NCBI GenBank assembly: GCA_904377845.1
Contig: CAJFGR010000015.1
Span: 1 to 42,354, forward strand
Reading direction: 5' to 3'
From: an uncultured Ruminococcus sp.
GTDB lineage: Bacteria > Bacillota > Clostridia > Lachnospirales > Lachnospiraceae
DNA length: 42,354 bases
The stretch's first letter is position 1, and each line of letters starts with the position of its first letter. Of this stretch, positions 24,271 through 32,500 are shown piece after piece. Below the pieces are notes generated by a model, which searched no databases, was not told the origin of the DNA, and saw only the letters and a program-made list of their open reading frames with translations. The translations under genes were made by a program, and so were the position numbers.

Positions 24271-25227
24271 TTATTCTTCCTTTCCGTACAGGAGCAGCTC
24301 CGCTGTCTGTTCGTCCGTTTTGTCCGGATCCTCCCGAAGCAGGGCAGCAACTTTTTCCACGTAATCATTTTCCAGTTCCAACTCTTCAGCTATCTTGTCA
24401 GTATCTTTATCCTTTGCCAACTTCTTTCGGATCATCGATACAATCTTTGCCTCCGCTTTGATCGCCCCTTGTATCTTTCCACGTCGCTCACCCTCTTTTC
24501 GCCCCTCTTCTCGGATAAGTCGATCTCTTTCTTCCATCTTCATATACGTCACTCCCATCTGCTCATTTGCTTTTATCTCTTCCAGCTTTCTATGCAGATG
24601 CTTCAGACGCTCATCACAGTCTTCCGGAATATTATCTTCACTGCTCTTTTCGATATAATGCAGAAAATCAACCAAAGGCTTCTCGACATCCTCATCATTC
24701 GTACCTTTCGTATTCAATATGATTTTCTGGCATTCATCACCCATGAGCAGTTCCGGCAGCTCTTTGCATCGATTGTCAAACGTATATCTGTAAAAGCCGT
24801 ATCCATACTGGTCAAATCCGCAGATCACTATGATATACGCCGGTTTCAGATGATCGAACCCCTGCTCCCCGCTTTTCAGCATTGGTGCATCAATCAGAGC
24901 CTGATAAAACCGCGTTCTTTTCGGAATATTTCCCCTGTTTCTTTTCTGCATTTCTACATCAAAGACGCGCCCTTGATCATCTTCAGCATAGAAATCCATC
25001 CGGATTCCACGCTTCCCCGGAAGATTATGCACGACTTTCTGCCCTTCTTTCCATGCAATCTTTGTAAGTGTTATCCCAAGCGAAAGCTCAATAATTATCT
25101 TGCAGGTTTCCAGATCGACTGTCGCAACGTCAAACAGAAAATCATCCATAAGGTTCATGTCCTTTAGTGGATTAAAAGGTTCATTGTCTGTGTCCATCTG
25201 CATATTCAGTTGTTTTCTTTTTTCCAT
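24271..25227 (-). CDS. PD-(D/E)XK nuclease of the Rpn / transposase-like family
   Basis: A 318-residue protein of the PDDEXK_2 type (Rpn/YhgA-like, recombination-promoting nucleases). The catalytic core is GIRMDFYAEDDQGRVFDVEMQ at about residues 74-94, giving the D...ExQ signature. Near the N-terminus MNLMDDFLFDVA is the usual opening of the family. A long charged C-terminal helical region with RLIREEGRKEGERRGKIQGA is also typical; in relatives it varies between paralogues. Such genes move and multiply in gut Clostridia. It is co-transcribed with the inositol monophosphatase from a promoter at 25243-25271, which is an odd pairing. Confidence 0.88.
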   Translation of the reverse strand: MEKRKQLNMQMDTDNEPFNPLKDMNLMDDFLFDVATVDLETCKIIIELSLGITLTKIAWKEGQKVVHNLPGKRGIRMDFYAEDDQGRVFDVEMQKRNRGNIPKRTRFYQALIDAPMLKSGEQGFDHLKPAYIIVICGFDQYGYGFYRYTFDNRCKELPELLMGDECQKIILNTKGTNDEDVEKPLVDFLHYIEKSSEDNIPEDCDERLKHLHRKLEEIKANEQMGVTYMKMEERDRLIREEGRKEGERRGKIQGAIKAEAKIVSMIRKKLAKDKDTDKIAEELELENDYVEKVAALLREDPDKTDEQTAELLLYGKEE

Positions 25228-25242
25228 ACACTTTCTCCTTTG

Positions 25243-25271
25243 ATTATAGATGTTATCAGTTTCTTTGACAA
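25243..25271 (-). promoter_or_regulatory. Promoter of the PD-(D/E)XK nuclease gene
   Basis: On the minus strand TTGTCA (25271-25266), a 17-bp spacer and perfect TATAAT (25248-25243) precede the gene, which has a GGAG ribosome site. Confidence 0.75.
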
Positions 25272-25633
25272 TCTTATTTGTGAAAATCAGCCGAAACGGC
25301 TAAGAATCAGACTGCAGTCTGCCCCCCCTGACTGTTCTGAACAGGATCAATACCGATTGATTTGATACAAAGATCCACAGAATAAGAATTGGTACATTTA
25401 TTATAGCCCCAGCGCAATAATATACAAGCTTACAAATTCTTATATTTTTATAAACTAAATTTGAAATTTATTTATATCTTTTAACATTATTTAATTCCAT
25501 GTTAACTTTAGTTGACAAACTTCCAACGGTTCATGGTAGCAATTGTTGACGCTCTCTGCTATTCTGTATCTGCCAGACAAAGCGCAGCGCTGCCAGCCGT
25601 CTGTATGTATTTATTACAGGAGGAAACTTTATT
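25272..25633. other. Regulatory intergenic region with four clustered palindromes
   Basis: This 362-bp gap between divergent genes holds AGCCG-AAA-CGGCT (25289-25301), CAGACTGCAGTCTG (25308-25321), CTGTTC-T-GAACAG (25332-25344) and ATCAAT-accg-ATTGAT (25346-25361). It then becomes very AT-rich (25420-25500). TTGACA at about 25515 and TTGACG at about 25547 are possible -35 boxes for the XRE gene, without clear -10 boxes. GGAGG precedes the XRE ATG. Confidence 0.55.
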
Positions 25634-26437
25634 ATGACTTTTCAGGAACGACTCATTACTTTAAGAAAACAGCAGGGACTTTCTCAGGAGCAGCTCGGAT
25701 ATGAGCTCGGAGTTACACGCCAGACTGTTTCAAAATGGGAGCTTGGTGTTACGACGCCTGAGATGGATAAGCTGATCCAGTTAAGCGACTTTTTCCATAT
25801 ATCTATAGATGAACTTGTCGGGCGGGGAACTCCGGAACCGGCTTCCGAAGAAGCAGAAACAGAGCAGGCGCAGACGGGCCGAGAAATCCACTATGTTCCC
25901 TACCACTGGCATTATGAATACAAGAGCAGGCGCACACTCTTCGGGCTCCCGCTGGTACATATCAATATAGGAAGGTGGATCCCGGGACAGAAGCTCCATC
26001 GTGCCAGAGGGATACTTGCCGTTGGAACTGCTGCATCCGGGATATTTGCTCTCGGCGTATTGTCTGCCGGGATTTTCTCTATCGGAGTACTCTCAGCCGG
26101 CATTCTGTCTCTCGGCGCAGTAGCTGCCGGCCTACTTCTCGCCTGCGGCGGACTCTCTGTCGGCGGCATTGCTATCGGCGGTTTCGCATTAGGTCTTTTT
26201 GCGGTAGGCGGGTGCGCAATAGGCGTCTACTCGATCGGAGGTCTGGCTGTAGCCCAGAAAATCGCAGCGGGCGGGGCAGCATATGCGACCATTGCCATCG
26301 GTGACGCCGCAAGCGGAGAAATCGTCATTGACATTCATTCCGGCATTACGCCCGAAATGGTGCGGCAGGTAATCCTTGCACGTTTTCCGGAGACCTGTAA
26401 TATCATTGCAACACTTTTTTCCATGGCTGTATCCTGA
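25634..26437 (+). CDS. XRE-type regulator fused to glycine pentad repeats
   Basis: A 267-residue protein. Residues 1-63 are a clear Cro/C1 helix-turn-helix (ERLITLRKQQGLSQEQLGYELGVTRQTVSKWELG). A linker with a conserved RRTLFGLPLVHINIGRW segment follows. From about residue 123 to 225 a Gly recurs mostly every fifth position (GIFAL, GVLSA, GIFSI, GVLSA, GILSL, then more degenerate units). This is too regular and Gly-rich for simple membrane helices and suggests a hydrophobic beta-solenoid, perhaps membrane-associated; that is inference. The C-terminus (EIVIDIHSGITPEMVRQVI) is a small normal domain. Similar HTH plus repeat proteins occur in Firmicutes without a known role. Confidence 0.8.
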   Translation: MTFQERLITLRKQQGLSQEQLGYELGVTRQTVSKWELGVTTPEMDKLIQLSDFFHISIDELVGRGTPEPASEEAETEQAQTGREIHYVPYHWHYEYKSRRTLFGLPLVHINIGRWIPGQKLHRARGILAVGTAASGIFALGVLSAGIFSIGVLSAGILSLGAVAAGLLLACGGLSVGGIAIGGFALGLFAVGGCAIGVYSIGGLAVAQKIAAGGAAYATIAIGDAASGEIVIDIHSGITPEMVRQVILARFPETCNIIATLFSMAVS

Positions 26438-26460
26438 TCGTTTTTCGTAGAAATTCAGCC

Positions 26461-29400
26461 TTACATATCAAACAGACTCATCTGCTGCCATTCCTGCTCT
26501 TTCTTCTTTTTCTCTTCATTTTCATGAACAGATACATCTGCGGGAATGGCACCGGTAAATTCCGACTCCTCCCCGGAAGTTGTCAGGATCAGCTCTTCTT
26601 TCGCCCTTGTCATTCCCACATAGAACAAACGGCGCTCTTCCTCTTTGTCCGACGGATGCTTCTCATTTTCCAGCGGGATTGAGCCTTTCTCCACTCCGTA
26701 GATAAATGCTACAGGGAATTCAAGCCCTTTTGAGCCGTGCAGAGTCATGACAGTGACCGCGTCGGAAGTGTATTTCTTACTGCCGCAGCGCTTCAGGTCA
26801 CTCTCCACACCCAGCTCAAGGGCATACAGAAATTCCGTCATTGTCTTATAAAATACCGACGCCTGCAGGAGTTTCTGCATGGCAGGATCGTCTGTCAGCT
26901 TCACCTCTTCCATCCACTGTTCAAGGAATTTCTGAGGTTTTTTCTTTTTATAAAGCGGGCGGTACTTGATCAGAGCATTTCTGACCACTTCCTCTGCCAT
27001 ATCGCTCCACTCCAGTTTCCAGAAGTATTTCGCACATACCTCCATTCCGGAAATATCGCCAGTCATATCCGGCAGATTCCCTGATTCCTCTGTCTGCTCT
27101 AAGAGGCCGAAGAAACAGATGCTGTTCTGCACAGATTCTTCGTTCAGGTAATCTTCCCTGCCGGCGATTACATAAGGGATACTCTCTGTTCGCAGACATT
27201 TTTCCACCAGTTCCGCCTGATGATGGGTGCGGCAGAGGACCGCAATTTCATCAAAACTTCGGATTTTCTTTTCCGGATGCTCCCATGCAGTCTGATGGGC
27301 CTCGATCATCCCCATACCGCCTGCCATACGGTTGATTTCTTTTGCGATAAAAATCGCCTCGCCCATAGGACTCCCGGCGCGTACAAGCCGGACAGGCGCG
27401 CCGTCCGGACAATTCGGATGAAGCATTTCTCTCTCTTCTTTTTCTCCCACTTCTGCTGCACTGATCACCGCCAACGCCGCTTTCAGGATCTGAGGCGCGG
27501 AACGGTAATTTTCTTTCAGGCTTATGATTTCAAGATCATCATATTCTTGCCCGAGGCGCTCAAAGCAGGCACTGTCCGCTCCGCGGAAACCGTAGATCGA
27601 CTGATCCGGATCGCCGATCACGAACAGCTCCCTCCCCGCCTGGCTCCACAGTTGCACCAATTTAAGCTGGGCAGGGTTAATATCCTGAAATTCATCGACC
27701 AGAAGATAACGGAACCTCTTCTCCCAGCCTTCAGTAACCTGACCGCTCTCAATGCGCTCCGCTGTGCGCAGCAGAAGATCATCAAAGTCGAGCAGATGCA
27801 GTTCGTTCTTCCTTTCTTCATAAATACGGAAAGCCTGCTGCCATGCCGGATCATCAGAAATAGCAGTGCCCGAAGAATCACCTGCAAGAGTCATATCTAT
27901 GCCGGATTTTCTGCGCGATACCTGCTCCAGAAATCTGCCCGGCTTTGCATTCACTCCTGTATGTGAGATGACCTCCTCTGCCAGAACTCGCTGCTGCACT
28001 TCTCCCATCAGAGCAAATTCTTCTCCCTGCTCTTTCAGGAAATTCAGACAGATTGCATGAAATGTGCCGGTCTGCATTGTACGGCCGGCCTGCTTCTTCC
28101 CCGTCTCTTTCTCGATACGCTCCCGCATCTCTCCCGCCGCCTGATTGGTAAATGTAACCGCCGTGATCTCTGCCGGGCGTACTTTCCGGTATTCCAGAAG
28201 GTAGCGGAGTCGGGACACAAGCGTCTTTGTCTTTCCTGTGCCGGGGCCTGCCTTTACCGCAATGTGGGGTGACGTACACCGGACAGCGTATTCCTGCTCA
28301 GGGTTCAGACGTGCAGACATATTCTGCCCCTCTGTATCCTGTCGCTCCGCTGTATTCTTTTGATCTCCTATACTCTGCTGCCCTTCTTCCTTTGCTCCCG
28401 TGATTTCTTCATTGGCTTTTCCTGTCTCTTCTCCTGCTTTCTCTGTCTTTTCTTTTTCGCTGTCCTGCGTTCCCAGAAGCTCGAAGAAACTCATCTGCCC
28501 ATCTGTATTATTCAGCTCTTCTGCGCTGAACAGTTTGATCACACCGTATTCTCCGTCGAAGCCCGGTATCCGTTCTACCTGCCCCCGGCGCAGGCGCCCG
28601 ATTCCTTCAGCCACACGGGTGCCGGATACCCTGCGGATATCTTCCAGTGGGAGATTCCTCAGAATTTCAAATTCCGGTCCCAGCTCGGAGAGCATTTTCT
28701 GATATTCTCTCTGCACTTTCACACTGGCAGCTGAGTGTCCGGAAGAAGCTCCGATGACTTCCGGCAGCGGAACCAGACTTTCAAACGGCTTTGCATTTTC
28801 CCGGATATATCCTTCCTCACGATCCGAAAGTTCTTCCACACGGTGGGACACTCCAATCGTGATCTTCCTGCCGCACACCGGGCAGATCCCATTATATTTC
28901 AATGTATCAGAGGGCGTCAGACAGAGATTGCATTTCCGGTGACCGTCCATATGATACTTGCCCTCCTCAGGGAAGAACTCGATCGTACCATATAATCCTT
29001 CACCCGTCTGTATGGCACGGGACAGCCCTTCGTAGGACAGAGGAATATCAAATAAATTTGCCTCTCTTCCCAGTTTTGCAGGGGAATGAGCGTCCGAATT
29101 GGAGATCAGCTGATACCGGTCAAGGGCTGAGACACGCCAGTTCATCGGCGGATCCGAGGAAAGTCCCGTCTCCATGGCATGGATGTACGGCGTCAGATCC
29201 TCGAAACACTCTTCCACTGTATCAAATCCTGAGAACGCCCCGAACAAGGAGAAATGAGGTGTCCAGATATGAGCCGGCACATAGACTGCCTGCGGGCTCA
29301 GTTCCAGAATGATTTCCAGCAGATCATGACAGTCCACGCCTAGTATCGGCCGTCCGTCAGAATGGATATTTCCGATCTGTTCCAACTTTGCCGAGATCCT

Positions 29401-29748
29401 CTCCGCATCCTCAAGGCCGGGCAGAAGGATCAGACTGTGGACTTTACGCACTTTCCCATTTTTCTTATAAATGGAACTGATCTCCCCGGTTATAACAAAC
29501 CGCGGGACCACTTCTCCCGGGGTCTCTTCGTCTTTGATCCTGTATTCGTCTTTCAGCACATAGAGTCCGTCCTCTGCAGGCTCCAGCTTCTCCTCCAGCT
29601 CTTCCCGCCATGCCGGATGAGTGAAATCACCGGTTCCCACAATATGTATTCCTTTCTTTCTCGCCCACAGATCCAGATGCTCCGGCGTGCAGTCTTTGCT
29701 CGTCGCCCTTGAGTATCTGGAATGAATATGTAAATCTCCTATGTACAT
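26461..29748 (-). CDS. EndoQ-like PHP endonuclease fused to UvrD helicase
   Basis: A 1095-residue fusion. Residues 1-430 match the PHP-type endonuclease Q group (YqxK-like): DLHIHSRYSRATS with the HxH metal motif, TGDFTHP, SNSDAHSP, a CxxC...CxxC zinc ribbon near residues 271-290, and a GIGRLRRGQVERIPGFDGEYG helix. EndoQ cuts DNA next to deaminated bases. A low-complexity Glu/Gln linker follows. Residues about 480-1095 are a UvrD/PcrA superfamily 1 helicase, with Walker A GPGTGKT, DEFQDI, GDPDQSIYGFRG, ENYRS and TLHGSKGLEF, ending in a SLFDM tail. The likely role is incision of deaminated DNA followed by unwinding, which is inference. It converges on the XRE gene. Confidence 0.88.
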   Translation of the reverse strand: MYIGDLHIHSRYSRATSKDCTPEHLDLWARKKGIHIVGTGDFTHPAWREELEEKLEPAEDGLYVLKDEYRIKDEETPGEVVPRFVITGEISSIYKKNGKVRKVHSLILLPGLEDAERISAKLEQIGNIHSDGRPILGVDCHDLLEIILELSPQAVYVPAHIWTPHFSLFGAFSGFDTVEECFEDLTPYIHAMETGLSSDPPMNWRVSALDRYQLISNSDAHSPAKLGREANLFDIPLSYEGLSRAIQTGEGLYGTIEFFPEEGKYHMDGHRKCNLCLTPSDTLKYNGICPVCGRKITIGVSHRVEELSDREEGYIRENAKPFESLVPLPEVIGASSGHSAASVKVQREYQKMLSELGPEFEILRNLPLEDIRRVSGTRVAEGIGRLRRGQVERIPGFDGEYGVIKLFSAEELNNTDGQMSFFELLGTQDSEKEKTEKAGEETGKANEEITGAKEEGQQSIGDQKNTAERQDTEGQNMSARLNPEQEYAVRCTSPHIAVKAGPGTGKTKTLVSRLRYLLEYRKVRPAEITAVTFTNQAAGEMRERIEKETGKKQAGRTMQTGTFHAICLNFLKEQGEEFALMGEVQQRVLAEEVISHTGVNAKPGRFLEQVSRRKSGIDMTLAGDSSGTAISDDPAWQQAFRIYEERKNELHLLDFDDLLLRTAERIESGQVTEGWEKRFRYLLVDEFQDINPAQLKLVQLWSQAGRELFVIGDPDQSIYGFRGADSACFERLGQEYDDLEIISLKENYRSAPQILKAALAVISAAEVGEKEEREMLHPNCPDGAPVRLVRAGSPMGEAIFIAKEINRMAGGMGMIEAHQTAWEHPEKKIRSFDEIAVLCRTHHQAELVEKCLRTESIPYVIAGREDYLNEESVQNSICFFGLLEQTEESGNLPDMTGDISGMEVCAKYFWKLEWSDMAEEVVRNALIKYRPLYKKKKPQKFLEQWMEEVKLTDDPAMQKLLQASVFYKTMTEFLYALELGVESDLKRCGSKKYTSDAVTVMTLHGSKGLEFPVAFIYGVEKGSIPLENEKHPSDKEEERRLFYVGMTRAKEELILTTSGEESEFTGAIPADVSVHENEEKKKKEQEWQQMSLFDM

Positions 29749-29803
29749 AATGACACCTCTCTGCTGTAAAGTAACTGTTCAACACATCTGAACATTTATC
29801 TCA

Positions 29804-29832
29804 ATCATACACCTGCAAAAATTCAGAATCAA
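29804..29832 (-). promoter_or_regulatory. Promoter of the EndoQ-UvrD gene
   Basis: On the minus strand TTGATT (29832-29827), a 17-bp spacer and TATGAT (29809-29804) lie about 55 bp before the ATG. An inverted repeat TGTTCA-N7-TGAACA (29776-29794) follows the -10. Confidence 0.65.
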
Positions 29833-29842
29833 CCTTGAACAA

Positions 29843-29872
29843 TTGACACAACACTTATCGTAAAGTTATAAT
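29843..29872 (+). promoter_or_regulatory. Promoter of the MFS pseudogene
   Basis: Perfect TTGACA (29843-29848), an 18-bp spacer and perfect TATAAT (29867-29872), followed by a GAGGAG ribosome site and ATG at 29901. The promoter is intact although the gene is broken. Confidence 0.8.
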
Positions 29873-29900
29873 GGAACAAATTTTGAGGAGATTATATACC

Positions 29901-30849
29901 ATGAGATTATGCATTGCTCATGCTCCGTGCAGAGTCTGATCCCGGGCGGAACTGACACGGAGCAAGATAATAGATCAGGACAGCGGAAAATTCTGAATGC
30001 ACTGAACGGGCTCGGAAATACATTTCAGCAGCCTGCCTCCGATGTGGCGGTAAGCCTGCTGACACCGAAAGCGCAGTATCAGAGAGCTGCCGGAATGCGA
30101 ACATTTTCCAATTCCCTGGTAACTATCCTCTCACCGGTAATTGCCACGGCACTGCTGGGCTTTCTCGGGATTTATGCAGTGATTGTTTTTGACCTGTTGT
30201 CATTTGTGACAGCCTTCACCGCACTGGCATTCTTTATCCGAATCCCGGATCCCCGCCGACAATTTCGTGACAGACAGATCGGGATTTCCGCCGTCGAGGG
30301 CCAAGAGGAGGAATCTGTTCTCCAGTCTGCTCTTGCAGGACTTAAATATTTGAAAAGGAACCGCGGGATACTGGATCTTATCCTGTTCCTCGCAGCCATC
30401 AACCTTGTGGCATCTGTCTACAACGCGGCACTGCCCGCCATGCTGCTCTCCCGGAGCGGAGGCAGCCAGACTTCGCTGGCGCTTGTCAATACATGCACCG
30501 GCCTGGCAAATGTCATTGGAAGTGCAGTCGTCACATTCCTCCCGCCTCCGAAAAACCGGGTAAAGGTGATCTGCCGTTCCCTTCTGTTTTCCATGAGCAC
30601 GGAGAACTTCCTGCTCGCCCTGGGACAGAGTACACCGGTATGGTGCCTGGGCGCCATTCTCGGCTGGCTGTTCATACCGGTTATGAACACAAATATGGAC
30701 GCCCTCTTCCGCTCACGCATTCCTGTGGAAATGCAGGGAAGGGTTCCGGCGCGGCACTTCTGTTCTTTGTGCTCGCGTTTGCAGGCATATTTGTCTGCCT
30801 GTATTTCCAGAGGGACCGGCATATTCGGGAATTAGGAAACGGCAAGTAA
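29901..30849 (+). pseudogene. Broken MFS transporter
   Basis: Remnant of a drug-efflux-type major facilitator. The frame after the ribosome site stops after 12 codons. A second frame from about 29990 reads ILNALNGLGNTFQQPASDVA and continues through several transmembrane segments, so the first helices (roughly 60-80 residues) are missing. After IPVEMQGRV near 30740 the frame shifts: the native tail GAALLFFVLAFAGIFVCLYF continues one frame over to a stop at 30849. Both frames share GGGAAGGGT at the junction, which suggests a deletion by short-repeat recombination that also removed an internal part. The longest uninterrupted frame is about 300 codons, but it lacks a proper start and C-terminus. 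Confidence 0.85.
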
Positions 30850-30896
30850 TGTAACATAGTTAATCCACTGACAATAATTCAATTCCTCTATTTAAT

Positions 30897-30940
30897 AAGG
30901 AGGCGTATTTTCCGAGTGGGAAATATGTCTCCTTTTGTTA
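30897..30940 (+). terminator. Terminator after the MFS remnant
   Basis: AAGGAGGCGTATTTTCC and GGGAAATATGTCTCCTT pair over 17 positions (including GU pairs) with a 4-nt GAGT loop, followed by TTGTT. Confidence 0.85.
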
Positions 30941-31053
30941 TGATCTCCTGCTGAATGTATCCATGTTTTTTCGTAATGTTATGAGCTTTTCTCCAAGCAT
31001 ATTTTCTGCTCCTCTCTCATATATTAACAGGAAAGCCCTTTTCGGAGATTTCT

Positions 31054-31704
31054 ATGAACAACTATTATCCTTTTATCAACACTCCCCTCCCATACGACTA
31101 TGATGCACTCGAGCCTTTTATCGATGAGAAGACAATGCATCTTCACCATGACCGTCATCTTCAGACATATATTGACAACCTGAATAGTTTTCTGGAGGAG
31201 AATTCTTCTCTGCAGAACTATTCGCTGGAAGAGCTGCTCACTATGTGGTGCAGGCTCCCCTGCCATCTCCAGGCTCCGCTTAAAAACAATGCGGGAGGTG
31301 TATATAATCACCGGTTCTATTTTGACGGGATGAAACCTTATCAACGCACAAATATTCATCAAAATGACTCCTCCCGGTTTTTCCGCGAGATGACACGAGA
31401 GTTTGGCAGCCTGGAGAATTTCCGCTCACAGTTCAAAACTGCCGCTCTGTCTGTCTTCGGTTCCGGCTATGCATGGCTTGTATCCGACAATGGAGTCCTC
31501 AAGGTCGTAACCTCCTCCAATCAGAATACGCCCATGCGCCAGTCCCGCACACTCCTCCTGAACATCGATGTGTGGGAACACGCTTATTATCTCAAACATT
31601 ATAACCTGCGCGCCGCATATATCGACGACTGGTTCCACGTGGTCAACTGGGAGAAAGTGGCCGAAAGATTTGCCGCCGGACACCCAGCTTGCAGATGCAG
31701 GTAA
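31054..31704 (+). CDS. sodA: Superoxide dismutase, Fe/Mn family
   Basis: Converts superoxide to oxygen and hydrogen peroxide; cytoplasmic. The 216-residue protein keeps the metal ligands: His31 in MHLHHDRH, His in GGVYNHRF, and Asp and His in IDVWEHAYY. Two markers point to manganese: the GG pair before NH, and Gln in the SSNQNTP motif. Some usually conserved positions differ (GSGYAWLV instead of GSGWAWL; NHRFYF instead of NHSLFW). An iron or cambialistic enzyme cannot be excluded. The ribosome site is CGGAG. A strong bidirectional terminator follows. Confidence 0.92.
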   Translation: MNNYYPFINTPLPYDYDALEPFIDEKTMHLHHDRHLQTYIDNLNSFLEENSSLQNYSLEELLTMWCRLPCHLQAPLKNNAGGVYNHRFYFDGMKPYQRTNIHQNDSSRFFREMTREFGSLENFRSQFKTAALSVFGSGYAWLVSDNGVLKVVTSSNQNTPMRQSRTLLLNIDVWEHAYYLKHYNLRAAYIDDWFHVVNWEKVAERFAAGHPACRCR

Positions 31705-31748
31705 GGATGATACACTATTGTAATTTTTTCTTTTATCCTCCCGTACGG

Positions 31749-31788
31749 CAGAAAGGGCAGGTACTTTCACATACCCGCCCTTTTCTGA
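31749..31788. terminator. Bidirectional terminator between sodA and the TipAS-like gene
   Basis: AGAAAGGGCAGGTA and TACCCGCCCTTTTCT form a long stem with a short loop; it ends in TTTTCT on the plus side and has AGAAA on the other. It lies between converging genes. Confidence 0.8.
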
Positions 31789-31798
31789 TATCCGATGA

Positions 31799-32332
31799 TT
31801 ACTCTCCGATCTTATATCTTATAGCTTTTTCGAGGAATTGAGCGCATCCGGGCAGCTTACGGTCATAATACAATTTAAACCGTTCATCGCTGATATACAT
31901 ATTTGCGACCGCTTTGTGCGCCTCTTCGGTATATTTCTTCCACGTCATGCCGAGCCACTCCTTATGAAGTGTGACAATGCGCCCCGCCTCTTCGCTCTCC
32001 GGGCTGATGCCGTTCTGTACAGCCTTTTTCAAACGCCTGCGGATCTCTTCGCCCAGATTCCGGAACCTCTCGTACTCCTCCACTGACATATCGAGCACTT
32101 TCTGCTGTGCATCATCCACGCCTTTGTCACCGTATTTTGCCCGCGCCTCCGCACCATACAGTTCTTCATGTTTCTTTACCACGTTTTCCTTAAACGCCAT
32201 AAACTTTTCTGTATCCCTCATCTTATTTTCTCCTTTCATCGATATTACAGAACGCCGTACCAGCCTGATCAGTGCGTCAATGCGGGCTTTCTGCTCTTCG
32301 AGCTCGCAGAGATGTTCCTCCATAGCCGCCAT
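31799..32332 (-). CDS. TipAS-domain protein, truncated MerR/TipA-type regulator
   Basis: The protein holds the coiled-coil end of a MerR dimerisation helix (MEEHLCELEEQKARIDALIRLVRR) and a full TipAS antibiotic-binding domain (about residues 38-177). The MerR winged-helix domain is absent: upstream, an in-frame TGA lies only about 20 codons before the ATG, yet the MerR-type promoter is intact. Two starts are possible: ATG 32332 after AGGGG, or ATG 32221 after a strong AAAGGAG, giving a 140-residue TipAS-only protein. In Streptomyces tipA, TipAS is made from just such an internal start. It could still bind thiopeptide-like ligands but should not bind DNA. Confidence 0.82.
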   Translation of the reverse strand: MAAMEEHLCELEEQKARIDALIRLVRRSVISMKGENKMRDTEKFMAFKENVVKKHEELYGAEARAKYGDKGVDDAQQKVLDMSVEEYERFRNLGEEIRRRLKKAVQNGISPESEEAGRIVTLHKEWLGMTWKKYTEEAHKAVANMYISDERFKLYYDRKLPGCAQFLEKAIRYKIGE

Positions 32333-32383
32333 GATATCAAAGCCCCTGCGCGCCTGACATGGACCGGGATCGCTCTGAAATCA

Positions 32384-32414
32384 ATTATAAATGTTGACGC
32401 AGCGTCAAGGTCAA
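32384..32414 (-). promoter_or_regulatory. MerR-type promoter with 19-bp spacer and palindrome
   Basis: On the minus strand TTGACC (32414-32409) and TATAAT (32389-32384) are separated by 19 bp, the over-long spacing typical of MerR-activated promoters. The spacer contains the perfect palindrome TTGACGC-A-GCGTCAA (32394-32408). The gene it drives has lost the DNA-binding domain that would recognise it. Confidence 0.85.
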
Positions 32415-32439
32415 GGATAAAATGACACTTTCGTTTTCC

Positions 32440-32486
32440 TTGAAATACCAGTTTTTCTGATGTATAATTTATTAAAGTTTTACTAA
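32440..32486 (+). promoter_or_regulatory. marR promoter with candidate autoregulatory operator
   Basis: TTGAAA (32440-32445), a 17-bp spacer and TATAAT (32463-32468). An 18-bp near-palindrome, TTATTAAA-GT-TTTACTAA (32469-32486), abuts the -10 and covers the expected transcription start, which fits MarR repression of its own gene. Confidence 0.7.
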
Positions 32487-32500
32487 TTAAGGAGTTAATC

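Noticed and set aside
25332-25344. CTGTTC-T-GAACAG as a LexA/SOS box
   Set aside because: Length and core do not match the Gram-positive LexA box (GAAC-N4-GTTC) or the 16-bp Escherichia box.
29776-29794. TGTTCA-N7-TGAACA near the EndoQ-UvrD promoter as an SOS operator
   Set aside because: The half-site order is inverted relative to the Gram-positive LexA box, so damage control of this repair gene is not supported.
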